From Corbicula japonica (lineage: Eukaryota > Mollusca > Bivalvia > Venerida > Cyrenidae): a DNA stretch of 64,000 bases. Both the position numbers and the translations under genes were made by a program. The notes beneath the pieces are model-generated. The model had not been told where the DNA came from and made no database searches. It saw only the letters and a program-made list of their open reading frames with translations. Location: NCBI GenBank assembly GCA_038501625.1, contig JAZAYU010000012.1, positions 744,001 to 808,000 on the forward strand. Reading direction: 5' to 3'. Numbering within the stretch: the stretch's first letter is position 1; each line of letters begins with the position of its first letter. Positions 12,601 through 27,600 of this stretch are shown piece after piece.

Positions 12601-15600
12601 CATATTTCAAAGCTTTAACGTATTCACAATTTTATCGAAAATTTAAGAACAAGAGAATTTGATATCTCAAGTTTTCATGGCTGCTGGAACAGCCACAATG
12701 ATGACCCAACAAATGATAATTTGACAAAAGAGAATTTTGCAGCAACTAGTGTCATAACCTGCAGGCTCATTGCAAGTCTTAATAAAGGCCACATTGCAAA
12801 AAAGTGAAAAAAATATTTTACATTTAAATATTTAACCTTTTTCCTCATATATATTCCATATTGCATGGATGAACAGTATAGATCCAGATCTGACTGCACA
12901 TCAATGCCAACTGATCTGGATCTGCACTGTTCTCCCATGCAATAAAGGTACATCTATGGAGGAAAGGGTCAAGATACAACTTTTCAGTGCCCTATACTTG
13001 CCTGTATTGACAGTTGTAGAGGACTGCTGTAGCCGGCTCATCTCCTACATGGAACAACACAGTCTGTGTACCGTTAGCATTCGTGTAATAGTTCAGTATG
13101 AGAACATATTTGTCCTTTCTTGGAATATACAGATCGAGACTAAAGCTGTTCTGGGTACGGTTGAGGATAGCCATGGAGTTAACGTTGAGCTCATCAAGGA
13201 TGTCCTGGTTGGCGACCAGTTCGACTGGTCTCTTCTCGTCACCGTCCACAATGTATCCAGTTTCTCCGAAAACTCGTGGAAAGTCGAGAACATCCGGGTA
13301 ACCATAGTGTATGCATCTGATTTCAGAATAGAAACTCAAGGTGAGATTATTTATCACTTGATAAAGGACATGGTCAACAACTACAACCACAACTTCTGTG
13401 GTATCATTTATTTCTGCAGAAACAAATTTTCACACAGAAGCCTTCAATGAGTGTTTCGCGAGAGCATTAAATCAAGCATTTTTATTATTACAGAATTCCC
13501 AAAAGCTGCCAGACCGATGGACATGACTGGTAAAATTTGGTACAGTCTGACATGATTTCTTATGTTAACAGACTGATTGTCAGACAAAAATTTGAACTGC
13601 TAATTCCTTGTTAACATGTTTCAGTCAGACAGAATTATTTGGGTCAGACTAAATGTCCGTCACTTTTTTTCAACTTTTGGGTAGATATCTAGTCTGCTTT
13701 TCTCATCAGATAAGTTATTATTTGATAAAAATTAGCTGGGGTTAGAATTAATGCACTTTTCCCAATGCGAAATATGTGAAATTAAACCAGCACAAAATAC
13801 ATGTATAATGATACCACAGAGACTAGAGTCTCTACTATGATAATGTTTACTGCTACCTGTTGTACAGATTCTTAGCTAAGCCCAAGATCAAGTTGGGCAC
13901 ATGGCCCAAGTAGTGTGGGATCATTACAGTTTATTCGGGTTAAACATTTGCATATTTCTTGGTAGGGTAAAAGCACCAAACTAAACCCCACCAAAATTAT
14001 AATAGTATGTTTAAATAGAAATTTGCTCGCAAGATAATATCCTTTACATCTGTTGCATGAAGTTTGTCCCCACTGGTTTAAATTTTGCATATTTTGCAGA
14101 AGAGTAAATAGATGAAAACAAACACCAGTGAAATTGCACAAGGTAATGAATTTTTATCAGAAACATACAATTGCGCAAATTTAAGCCTGCCGCATTATAT
14201 CCTTTTCAATTTGAAAAATTTCTTTAAAAATATGCAAGACTGACTAAGTTTTCCAGATTGTTAATAAAGCATTCTATAGACAGCAAAGTTATTCTATACG
14301 AATAGAAAGGTTGAAGTGAAGATGTTAACTTACGGTCCCTTGTCATCAGGAACAACACAGGGTCTGTAAACAGTGTTCTGTAGCACTGTGGCCTCAAAGT
14401 ACGCCTGGGGGATCAGTATCAAGTAATCCTGAAGGTACAATCAGAGCTGTTTTACTATATGCTAGCTGAACACTCCAGCAGATTTTTGTTCAATCACAAC
14501 CCTTTCCTCCATAGATACATCTTTATTGCCTGGGCGAACAGTTTAGATCCAGATCAGCAGGCACATCCGTGCTGTCTGATTAGATCTAAACTGTTCACTT
14601 TTTTATTCATTAGGTTATTTCTGACCTAAATGTGACCAGTGCAGATCCTGATCCTGGATGTGCTGGCTGATCTGGATCTACACTAGTCGCTATGCGTAAA
14701 AACTCGTATATATGGAGGAAAGGGTTATTCTGTTACTCAACATAATATTCGTTGCCTTAATGCAATAAAGGTATATCTCCTTCATTTTCCAATAGTACTT
14801 ACACCAAGGGGATGATAAGTTTTTTTTCACATTTGCAACTAGTATAGATCCATATCCATACCATCTGATCTGTATCCACACTGGTTGCTTAACCCTTTCC
14901 TCCATATATATGCATTTTACTCATGTGTGACCAGTGTAGATCCAGATCAGCCGGCACATCCTTGCCATCTGATCAGGATCTGCACTGGTTGCATTTTGGT
15001 CTGTAATAACCTAATGAATCAAAAAGCAAACAGTTTAGATCCTGATCAGACAGCAGGAATGTGCCGGCTGATCTGGATCTAAACTGTTCGCCCATGCAAT
15101 AAAGGTGTATCTATGGAGGAAAGAGTTAACCTAATGACTAACACTGGACAGTGTAGATTTTTATCAACAGCATGGATGCATGAAGCAGAAATTATCTCCA
15201 AACAACCAAATGGAATTTAAACAAAATGTTAACCTTGAACCATATAAAAATGAGAATCAAAATGGGTGATATTGTAACAACCATTATCATAATATCTGCC
15301 AAGGTAACTCACCAAAAACACACTCTCGTCTGTTTTGGTAACTATTGTCCACTTCCCTGGGTTCAACACAAAGCTTGGTAGTCCACCAGTTTTACCCACT
15401 TCAGCAAAGGCTGGATCCATGCTTGGTGCAAAATCTACCATGGATGTCTGTGGTATCTCCAGAATGGAATCCGGTTCCAGCATGATCTCGCCCTTTACGG
15501 TTTGTTCATTGCGGTTCACGTAGCGGTAAAACATTCTGTACAGACTAGGTTTATCTATGTCTATGTCCAGTCTTACTTCAGGCTGAAAACATTCAAAATA

Positions 15601-18600
15601 CAAGATAATTTAAAAAATTAAACGAGACTTACCTTGGTTAAGTCGATATTTTTTTTTACGTTTATTCCACGAATAAACCAACAAATATGATTTAACTACT
15701 CGAAACAGAAATAGTTCCTATTTCTTTTGCAAAACATGCAAAAAATTCAACCAAAAAACAGTTAAATTGATCTACGATCCAAAGAAAATTGTTTAATTTC
15801 AACAACGTTGAAACTGTTCCGTCATGATATTATTGCAACACTGCTTTCGCGCATGCGCAACACATCTCATTTAACCGAACGAAATTCTTTCACGAAAAAG
15901 AATTATTTGTTAACCCCTTATCTATATTATGACTTTATCACTAGTGAGAACACTGAAGATCCAGATCAGCTGGCTCATTTATATCTTCTGATCTGGATTT
16001 ACTCTGTTTGATAACTGGTCTGAAACAACCAAGTTTATCTAAAAGCAAACAGTTTAGATCCTGATCAGATAGCTGGGATGTGCCAGCTGATCTGGATTTA
16101 CACTGTTAACTCAAGCATTCACATTTCTGAAGTAAATCTCACAAATGCTGTACTACTACCCACTCCCCTCCCCACCCCACACAATTTTTTTTTTTACCAA
16201 ATTCCAGCTATTTCAATCAACCATAATATTCTGTACATCAGAAGTTGAAAAACTTTGAGAACATGTAAACTGTTTTTGCTTTAACCCATTAACCCTTTCC
16301 TGGATATATACGCATTTTTACGCATGTGCGACCAGTGTAGATCCAGATCAGCCAACACATCCGTGCCGTCTGATCAGGATCTGCACTGGTCGCATTTTGG
16401 TCAGAAATAGCCTAATGAATCAATAAGCGAACAGTTTAGATCCTGATCAGATGGCACAGATGTGCCGGCTGATCTGGATCTAAACTGTTCGCCCTGGCAA
16501 TAAAGGTGTATCTGTACAGAAAAGGGTTAATCCATAGATGAGGCCTTACTGTTTGCAGTCTGATCAGCATCTTACCTGTTTGCTTTTAGAATCATTATGT
16601 TATTTCCAACCAGGAGGTTAACATTATAGATCCAGACCAGATGGCACAGATTTGCTGGCTTTTCTGCATCTAACCTGGTCATAAAATGGCCTATATATGA
16701 AGTAAAGGGTTTAAAAGTTTCATTTACTTCCTACTATTTTTGCATGAATGAAAGCAAAGTCAGTCTAACAACTGTTGATAAATGCACAATTACAGAAGTA
16801 GGTACATTTGATGTAACCATCACATACCTGTACATTCATTAAGATGGCATAGCCCCTCCAAGAAAAGTTGGGGAATATTCTCTCATCATATCCGTATCTA
16901 ACATGTGTGCCTTCTGGGGTGTAGCCATCTTCCAACTCATACTTCATCTGGTCCAGGGAGGGGATAAAGTGCTGACGAATTGGTCTGAAAGAAAATTACA
17001 TACAATTTAATTTTTAGTTAATATACACTTCTTTTGTATCAGAATCCATGTCTGCGTAAGACTGTAAAAATGGCTAATGCAGGAATTTAAGCAATATATA
17101 AAGTCTGCAAAAATTACCAGTTGTATAAAATGCATCCAGAAACTTTAACATATAAAATCAATTCAGTTTACTTTTTAACACTTCAAGACTCATACATCAG
17201 TGTTTTACTCAATACAAATGTTTGTAAATGATAATGAAATAGAATATTCTGTTATTTTTCCACTTTGTATTATACCCATAATACATACTTTCAATACCGT
17301 ATTTCCTTGTGTCATATGGGATGTAAATTCCTTTTTTTATTTCATGAGTAAAGTCTACATTAATAAAGCCATTATTTAATCCTTTACTTCATAGCTGTAA
17401 TTTATGTGCAAACAGTGTAGATCCAGATCAGCTGCAACTTCCTTGCTGTCTGATCAGGATCTGCTTTGTTTGCTTTAAATTCTGAGCAGGATCTACGTTG
17501 TTTGTTTTTTTGGTCATCTGAATATTTCTGACCAAGAAGCAAAAAGTGTAGATCCTGATCAGAGGGCAAAATTGTGGATCAACACTTGTCCCACAAACCC
17601 ATACATATAGAGTTATGGGATAAACAGCTTTATACGTCTGATAAACCACAAATATAACCTCATGCCAATAAAAGTACATGTGTACCGGTAAATGACAACT
17701 TACTGGTTACAGCGCCTGCCCTCCACCCTTGGCTTACAGACACACTGGCCAGTCTCTCTGTGACACACCGGTGTTACGGAGCCTCCGATGTCACAGTTAC
17801 ATTCTGAAATATTTGACTTAGTACATTATTTATATGTTTGGTTTCGTTTGATATTCAGATTGTTTTCATGTTGGTGGCACAAGATCAATATGATATCACA
17901 AGCAGATTTGTCTATTAAATGGCTCCAAAAATGCCAACGGTTGTAGTGTTAGGTTTTTCAACATACAATGGGTAATCATTATATTTCATGTGGGTTTAAA
18001 CTTCGTGTCTTTCACGTTAGGGTAAATGCACACATTTATACCCCAGTGGAATTAAACCATGTAATAACATGTCTTAACAGAATAATAACATGTCTTAACA
18101 GAAAAATATATTTGGGCAAATTCATGCCCAGGGAAATACATGTACATCATTTGCAGCTTTTGCATGAAAATTCGTCCCTGTGGTATAAAACCACAATAGT
18201 GTTTCTAAAATTTCAAAATCCCAATTGGACATTGGCGCCTAAATTGACTATTCCCCGACTTCCGGTTCGCACAAACAGCAACTTCCGATCCGCACGAACT
18301 GCGACTTCCTGTTCCCCCCCGTTCAGCGCATTTAACTCTCCGAACCCGAAAATTTTAGAAACACTGACAGTAACATAATCACATAGATTAAACAACAATA
18401 CTGATGTGTTAACTAGTTACTTACCGGTACAGCCAAAGAGGTTGTGTTTATGGAGACCATAGTAACCATCCTTACACCGGTCACATGTCCGTCCGTTCAC
18501 CGACACTTTACACATACACTGACCAGTGATCATATCACACAAGTTAACTCCGGCAATTGTTCCAGCATCAAAACAGCCACATCCTGTAACATACACACTT

Positions 18601-21600
18601 TTATTATATACTCATGAATGATTTTAGCAGAGTACAGCATGTATCCACAAGATTATTACAACAAGTCATATTAAACAATCCGTATCCCACAAGTTTTCTG
18701 ATTATTTATTTTTGCAACTTCCCATGTTTTATGTGACATCATAACTAAGTCACACTATGTGGTCATAATTTTCTAGCACAAACCGAACTCCAAAATAGGA
18801 AATTTTTTGTCGCTGTTCTACAACCATTATGATATTCTTACGCCTTTAGTAAATTTTCTATGCCATTCATAAATTTACTATTTGTATTTCTATTTTTTTT
18901 GTAAGCCATGTTGTTGACTAAAATTATGATGTTAAGTTTATTTAAATTTATTCTGAGTAAGAAGTGTATGTAATAATAGGAATATTATGACAGTATGCAG
19001 TCTGTGTATTTGTATTATTTCTTGTTCTCCTTTAACCCATTCCTGTATAGACACACCTTTATTGCTAGGGCGAACAGTTTAGATCCAGATCAGCCGGCAC
19101 ATCCGTGCCGTCTGATCAGGATCTAAACTGTTCAATTCTTGATTCATTAGGTTATTTCTGACCAAAATGCGACCAGTGCAGATCCTGATCAGACGGCACG
19201 GATGTGCCGGCTGATCTGGATCTACACTGGTCGCACAGGCGTAAAAATGCGTATCTGTACAGGAAAGGGTTAAGGCATGGGCTAACAGTGTAGATCAAGA
19301 TCAGCTTTAACATCTGTGCCATCTGATCAGAATTAACAGTTTGCTTTATGATTATTTCTGACTAAAAAGCTAACATTGCATATCTTGATCCTGATCAGAC
19401 AGCCCACATGTGCCTACTGATCAGGGCTGAAGGTTATAAAACTGAGCATGGAAACCAGTCTCAAATCTCAAGCATCTGATTGGCTGAAATGGCGACTGGT
19501 CGCCATTTCAGCCAATCAGATGCTTGAGATTTGAGACTGGTTTCCAATCTCAGCTTTATAACCTTCAGTCCTGATCAGGATCTACATTAGTTTCACATGT
19601 AATTAAACCTGTATTTTCTAAGCATGTAAAACTTGAAATGCCCCATTTTTATTATACTCCAAACGTTAATAACCCTTTCACTGCCATAAGGACGGCATAT
19701 ACCGTCCCTATTATTTTCGGCGTATTTGCCATATGGACGGCTTTTGCCATTTCTATATATAGACCAGAATGCAAAGTGGGGGTTTCTGCTGACATAGGCA
19801 GATCATTGAAATATTGACCAATAATGTTATTGCTTTCGTTTTCGCATGTAAACATAGTAATTATGTCAATATATCTATGAATAACCAGCCTCATTCTGAA
19901 ATTGGTATTGGTATTTGTTTAGGGGGTAAAAAGCTCTTGGCACTGACGACGTCAATTCAGGTTTTTGAAAGGGTTAATTACCTTCATAAAGTCTTACATT
20001 TCCTTATCAACTGTCAATCATTATCTTACATGTCCTCACCTTGGTACAAAACGAGTTTAACCCTTTCTAATTTCAATGGTACTTATACCTTTTTTGCCAT
20101 AAGGTAAAAATGTGTATGCTATGTTTGCCTTATTTCTTTGTTTGATATTATTTGCATCATCTTCGAATCATTACATTTGTTTTAGTACAAATTGTTTGTT
20201 TTATCTTAGTAAAAATATTTGCCTTGACTATATATAGTACCATTATTGCAATGTCATACCTTCACAGCCAAGTGGATTGTTTCTGTTAAGATTCCAGTAG
20301 CCTGGTTTACACGTGTCACAGATTCGACCAGTCACTCTCTCCTTACACTCGCACAGCATTCCCAGGGTAACCTCTCCACAACCACCCAGGGGGAAGCCTG
20401 GAACCTCCTTGGCTCCCTCAGGATTACAGTTACACACTGAAACATAAGTAGTGGTAGGTTTACTGAAACATTAGTAGTGGTAGGTTTACTGAAACATTAG
20501 TAGTGGTAGGTTTACTCATGTCTAAAATATTTACACTTCAACTTTGTCCTCTAAGACAAATTTTTATTCAGCTATCGAATCATAATTTCTGACAGTAAAC
20601 AGTGTGACGTATAACTTTTAAAGGTGTTGCTACAGTAGAACCATTTGCAATTTTTTGGACGTTGCACAATGTTTTAACGCACGTCATCGCCAAGAGCCTG
20701 CATGTTTTGCCATGAGTTGCTGCGAAAAAGGTTGTTATTGTTCACTTTGTCGTCAATGTAGCTGTTCCAACAGCCATTCGAAAAAGTCGTTATATAGCAA
20801 ATTCTTCTAAAAATTGCTTTATTACACTGCAAAGAAATTTCCTTGAATTTGATTGGATAATTTGCCGCTGATGTATATCCGTATTTACGGATCGACCGTA
20901 GATATGAACTGCACATGCCTTAATTTCCCGGTCTGGCCTCCCACCTTTTGTTGTCGTCCGCCATTTTGTTTTGAATTTCCGTAAAAGTGAACAATTTGAA
21001 GCTGATCTTGTAAATTATAAAGTGGTATGCTTAGGGATTACTAAAATTGTTACAGAAAATATTTCTGTTATGTTTTTAACGTTGAAAACGATCAGAATAT
21101 TCTCAAATTTTGTAAATAAAAATCAAATGGATAGTCCATTCAATTTCTATAGAAGTGACATCATGCAGGTAAATTAATGACGTCAGACATGTAATTATTG
21201 AGGTTCTCAGAGGGGAATAAAGCCATTCGGCATTCAATAAGCGAAATAATAAAATAAAACGATGTTTCCTTATTAATTTTGTTTGAAAAAGTCTTTGCAG
21301 TATAATAAAACAATTATTTGGTTACTTGAAAGGGTATGTGAGGATATATTGCCGGTCTGGGTGTCATATTATCCCTCGCCTGCGGCTCGGGTAATATGAC
21401 AGCCAGACTGGCAATATATCCTCACATTCCCTGTCAAGAAACCAAATAATTGTATAGTATTAATGTGTATAAATTTAACAATTGAATCGATATTTGATCA
21501 TTTTCATTTGGGTATGAAAAACAGTTGGACTGCTGTTTAAAGTACGCCCGATCCTTCAGGCTTCACACACTATAAACAACCCAAATGAAAACCATCAAAA

Positions 21601-24600
21601 TATCAATTCAATCCTTAAGTATTTCCCTATTTACTGACAGAGCTACAATATGAAATGTAATAACACTAATACAATGGTGATATCTACACATTTCTATCAA
21701 ACCATTAGCAATCTAGTTCCTTCCCGCAAAGGAGCAATTGTAAATCTGGGAAATTTAGTATGTGCTTCTTGTACCGTATCAATACAGGTTTAGATGTATT
21801 GAATGTACATATATATGAGCTGTGCCGTGCTAATGTTCAACTCAGTCCTTCAAATGACGATGTTCAGCACACGACCTTGACTATATTGCCTTTCGCAGAC
21901 ATTTATTCTAATGCAGTCGAAATTTGTAATAACTAGTTATATATATTTTAGTAAAAATTAAATAAAAACTTTAGTTCTTTTTAAAGAAAGCAACTTCACT
22001 AATACAAATAGTTTCTTTATCACAGGGTCCATAAAACCGGACAGAAATTATTTTGAATTGGTTTATATTGAAGTATTACAGTAAAGCGTCAGTTACCTTC
22101 ACAGTTAGGATAGTTGTAGAGTCCCTGTTTGCATTTCTCACACTGTAGACCCTGGAAGTTGTATCGACAATCACATTGTCCTGTCACCTGATCACATGTC
22201 TGACCATATGACCCATAGCTGTCACACTCACATGCTGAAACACATCATGTTGTTACATGGTAAATTTAGTTACAAATGTTTTGAAAGTAACACTTGTCTC
22301 CATACAGTAAAACCCTGCTATAAAGACAACCATTAGGACTGGGAAAGTGGTCTTAACCCTTTCCTGGATATATACGCATTTTTACGCATGTGCGACCAGT
22401 GTAGATCCAGATCAGCCGGCACATCCGTGCCGTCTGATCAGGATCTGCACTGGTCGCATTTTGGTCAGAAATAACCTAATGAATCAAAAAGCGAACAGTT
22501 TAGATCCTGATCAGACGGCACGGATGTGCCGGCTGATCTGGATCTAAACTGGTAGCCCTAGCAATAAAGGTGTATCTGTACGGGAAAGGGTTAATAGTGG
22601 GGTGGTCTTTAAAAAGGGGTAGAAAATAGTGCAAAACTGTAAAATGGGACATCGGAATATTGGACTTATTAGCAAGCTGGTCTTAATGAGGGGTTTTACT
22701 GTATATATATGGGCTTTATCAAACTTTTTTGTGCAAACTGGTGGTTACAGATCAGCCAGCATTACCGTGCCATCTGATGAGGATCTGCACTGTTTGCGTC
22801 TTGGTCAGAAATGACTAAATGACTAAAAAAGCAAATAGTGTAGATCCTGGTCAGTCAACAAAACAAAGGCAAACTCACATATACACTCTGGGTACTTGTA
22901 GAAGCCTGCAGCACAGCGTTCACAGTTCTGACCAGCGTAATTGGCTTTACAGGTACATTGTCCAGTGCGGTCTTCACAGAAGTTGCTGGTTGATCCTGGC
23001 TCCTGGCACTGACAGGCCATACAGTCCGGGTACGCGTAGTATCCGCGCGCACACTCGTCACACCTATCCCCGTTAAATGTTTCTTTACAGAGACAATCAC
23101 CGCTCGTCTTGTCACAGATCTCCTCTACAGCACCCACAGGATCACAGGAACATACTGTACCAACATAATGTCTTATATTATTGTGAAATCAGTAACATTC
23201 ATCAGGAACCGATTTTTGTGGATTTCGTTTTTAAGTTGTGGGTTGATCCACTTATTTAAAACCACAATGATAACAATAAGAGATGAACTTGAATGTACAT
23301 ATCTGGAAAATTGTGATTCATGAATTTATTGTGGTCATGAAATTTGATGCCCACGAATATAAGTGCATCAACAGTATTATACTGAAAAGATGTACCATCA
23401 TTGTTTGAATATAAGCCGCACTTTTTCCCCAGAATGGGGAAGTAAAAAGTTGGGGGTGCGGCTAATACACAGGTTTGGCTGCGTATACATTGTGTTAAGC
23501 CATTTTCATCTGTTCTATCTGGTTTGGGGTGGTGTGGCTTATACTTGAGTGCGGCTTATATTCGAACAATGACGGTAGTTTAATTGAATTTAATTGCAGG
23601 CCAGCTGTAAATTTATACAAAAGGCCCAGGCCTTTTCTCTCCTCATCAGCTGGTCTCCAACATTTAGCTTCAGAAAAAATGCTGCTCTATGATTACTTAA
23701 ATTGTTACACAAAAATTTAATTGAGAATAGGGCTATTTAGGTGTTTAAAGTTGAAAATAATCATATTATTCTTTTTATCATGGAAGTATAGAATTGACAG
23801 ACCATTATAACTGTATGGTAATGATGTCACAGCAGTAAAATAATTACATCATCAGGTGATTTTTAGGTTCTCAAATAGGAAAATGTAGAATGAATGTTAC
23901 TCCAAACAATTTAAAGCCTGTGCATGGGGAACTTACTTTGTAAATGTTTCAATTATGATTTGTTAATCATTTAATGCAAAATTTATGAGGAATTCATAGC
24001 AATATCATATTAAACAAGCATGGACAATGGTACAAACTTGTTTTCCGGTGTTCTGACACACATATATCAAAATAAGTATAATTAATATGTATACGATGCA
24101 CAGCTTTTAAATCAAATCAGCATATTTGCAACAAGTATACACAGCCCGAGTAGAGAAGAAAATACTTACATGTGCAATCAGGGAAGTTGAAATATCCATG
24201 AGCACACTGGCTGCAGTTCCTGCTTCCGTAGTTCATTCTACAGTTACACTGTCCCGAGTCCACGTTACAGAAATCGTCCATTGAACCAATCATATCACAC
24301 TCGCACACTGAAAGCATATCACACACGATATAACCCTTTACTCTATAGACACACCTTTATTTTACCTGTATATTTGAGCAGCGCTTTTCATCAGGAAATC
24401 GGAAGAAGGCGCTGGCTTTTCAAAATGGGAAATTATGTGTGATAATTGTTTATTTTGGGAAAACAAATTCATTGAAAGATGGGTACAAGCTTATAAATTT
24501 GAATAGTAAGCAAGTGTAAACAAGAGCCGTCAGAGACGGGTTATGCTCCCCAAAGCCGCTTTGTCACAAATACTTTTTTGTTAGAACAGGAAGAATTTGT

Positions 24601-27600
24601 AAGAAAGATATTGTATTTGAAAGTTTCCTTTACGATTCAAACAGAAAGCATTTTACAATATTGTACAAAAATAAGACAAAAAAAATGAGAAATTTCAAAG
24701 GGCACTAACTCAAAAATGAATAAAGCAAGAGTTATGGTTCTTGTGCATTGCACTGCTCCGCATTGAGATCATTCTACTTATGAAGTTTCAAGTTCAGAAA
24801 CTTTTATACTTTGTGAGATATGCACCAGATAAAACTAAGTAAGAGAAATTTCAAAGGGAAATAAATAAAAAATCAATAAAGCAAGATTTATGGTTCTTGT
24901 GCACTGCACTGCTCCTCATTGAGATCTATCTACTTATGAAGTTTCAACTTCCTAACTCTTATACTTTGTGAGATATGCCCCGGACAAAAATTAAGTATGG
25001 TAAATTTCAAAGGGCATTAACTCTATAATGAATAAAGCAAGAGTTATGGTTCTTGTGTGCTGCACTGCTCCTCAACGAATTCATTCTACTTATGAAGTTT
25101 CAAGTTCATAACTCTTATACTTTGTGTGATATGCCCTGGACAAAAAATAAGTAAGAGAAATTTCAAAGGGCAATAAATCAAAAATCAATAAAAGCAAGAG
25201 TTATGGTTCTTATGCACTGCACTGCTCATCATTGAGATCTATCTACTTATGAAGTTTCAACTTCATAACTCTTATACTTTGTGAGATATGCCCCGGACAA
25301 AAAGGAAGTATGAAAAATTTCAAAGGGCAATAACTCAAAAATGAATAAAGCAAGAGTTATGGTTCTTGTGCACTGCACTGCTCCTCCCTGAGATCTATCT
25401 AGTTATGAAGGTTCAACTTCATAACTCTTATACTTTGTGAGATATGCCCCAGACAAAAAGTAAGTATGAGAAATTTGAAAGGGCAATAACTCAAAAATGA
25501 ATAAAGCAAGAGTTATGGTTCTTATGCACTGCACTGCTCCTCATTGAGATCTATCTACTTATGAAGTTTCAACTTCATAACTCTTATACTTTGTGAAATA
25601 TGCCCCGGACAAAAAGTAAGTATGAGAAATTTCAAAGGGCAATAACTCAAAAATGAATAAAGCAAGAGTTATGGTTCTTGTGCACTGCACTGCTCCTCAT
25701 TGAGATCTATCTACTTATGAAGTTTCAACTTCATAACTCTTATACTTTGTGAGATATGCCCCGGACAAAAAGTAAGTATGAGAAATTTCAAAGGGCAATA
25801 ACTCAAAAATGAATAAAGCAAGAGTTATGGTTCTTGTGCACTGCACTGCTCCTCATTGAGATCTATCTACTTATGAAGTTTCAACTTCATAACTCTTAGA
25901 CTTTGGGAGATATGCCCCGGACAAAAAGTAAGTATGAGAAATTTCAAAGGGCAATAACTCAAAAATGAATAAAGCAAGAGTTATAGTTCTTGTGCACTGC
26001 ACTGCTCCTCAACGAGATCTAACTACCTATGAAGTTTAGTCTTGATACCTCTCATAGTTTTTGTGTAATTGTCCGGACAATATTATGACGGACGGACGGA
26101 CGGACGGACGGACGAACGGACGGACGGACGAACGGACGGACGAACGGGACGGACGGACAGACAAAGCGACAACTATATGCTCCCCCGAATTTCGGGGGGA
26201 GCATAAAAAAACTATATTTTTAGATTAGGAAGTGGCCAAATATCGTCCACTGTTATAGAAGGATGAAAAGCCCTGCTGAGAAGTCTCAAAATAACCCCAA
26301 GCTATACAGTCTGCACAGCAGATGCATCAAAAGAAGTGTTGTTGTATTTCTTTGAAATGTCAAACTAGGCCATTGTTATAGATTTAAATTGGAGACCAGT
26401 TTCAAATCTCGAGCATCCTACTGGCTGAAATAGAGACATTTCTCCAATTCAGCAAATCAGATCCTTGAGATTTGAGACTTGTCTCCATTCTCATTTTTAT
26501 CATCTTGGGCCCTGGTTAACCCTTTCCTCCATATACACACCTTTATGGCATGGGCAAACAGTGTAGATCCAGATAAGCCGGCACATCCATGCCGTCTGCT
26601 CAGGATCTGCACTGTTCGCTATTTGATTTATTAGGTTATTTCTGACCAAAAAGCAACTAGTGTGGATCCTGATCAGACGGCACGGATGTGTTCTCCATTT
26701 CATGGTTTTGTCCCTCACGTGTAAAAATGTGTATATATGGAGGAAAGGGTCAAATCTCACAATGCAAATATCTAGTAAAGAAGAATAATTTTGTGTAACT
26801 TACGTCCGCATGTTGGGAAATCATAGAAGCCGATCTGGCACATATCACATTTCTTGCCGACAAAGTTCTCCTTGCATGGACACTGACCACCATTCACATG
26901 ACAGACATCACCTTCCGTACCATTCACATCACAGTCACATGGTATACAGTTCGGGTAACCATAGTAACCAACCGCACAACTGCAAATATAAGAATAAGAG
27001 TGGAGTGCAAAATGGTAGCAATTTGTAAAGAACTATAAGCAAGAAACTATAAGCAAGAAACTTTAGTTTGTGCATCAGGCAGGTAGCAAGACCTAAAGAA
27101 CTATAGGAAAAATATGACGGTTTGTGCAGGAGATTTCAAATGCCACCTTTCTAAATCCTTTACTGTATAGATGCTGTTTATTTATCTCATGTGTGACCTG
27201 TGTAGATCCAGGACATACACTGTCCACTTTTTGGTCAGCTATAACCGAATTAATATAAATTCGACTCCATTTAGTCACTAGCAAATTTAGGCAGGGTCAC
27301 CATCAGCATGTCCCTACCACACCCCTCTAAACTCTCCTGGTTAAATTTAATCCAGTAATACACAAAAAGTTGCATAACCAAGAGGCATTCCTTTTGGGAA
27401 CAACCTCAAGCATCCATTTAAAAGATGCAATTTTTTGTTTGTTTGGATGTGCACTCCCCCAACAGCGTATCTTGGAGCCATCCATGCATTCAGGAAATGT
27501 GAATGATCACTGTTTAACCCTTTCCTCCATTGATACACCTTTATTGCGTGGGTGAACAGTGTAGATCCAGATCAGTCAGCACATCTGTGCCATCTGATCA

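Noticed and set aside
12998..13316. Exon 15 ending at a normal GT donor (12998)
   Set aside because: That phase puts a stop into exon 16 and breaks the conserved YSSLCR; the GC donor at 13002 is preferred.
12869..13450. A 193-codon plus-strand frame
   Set aside because: It is the antisense shadow of laminin exon 15 plus MITE sequence; the minus strand carries the conserved domain.
22347..22547. Recurrent 60-110 codon frames reading like CRLIRICTG
   Set aside because: They are translations of the TTAA MITE and recur wherever it is inserted; not genes.
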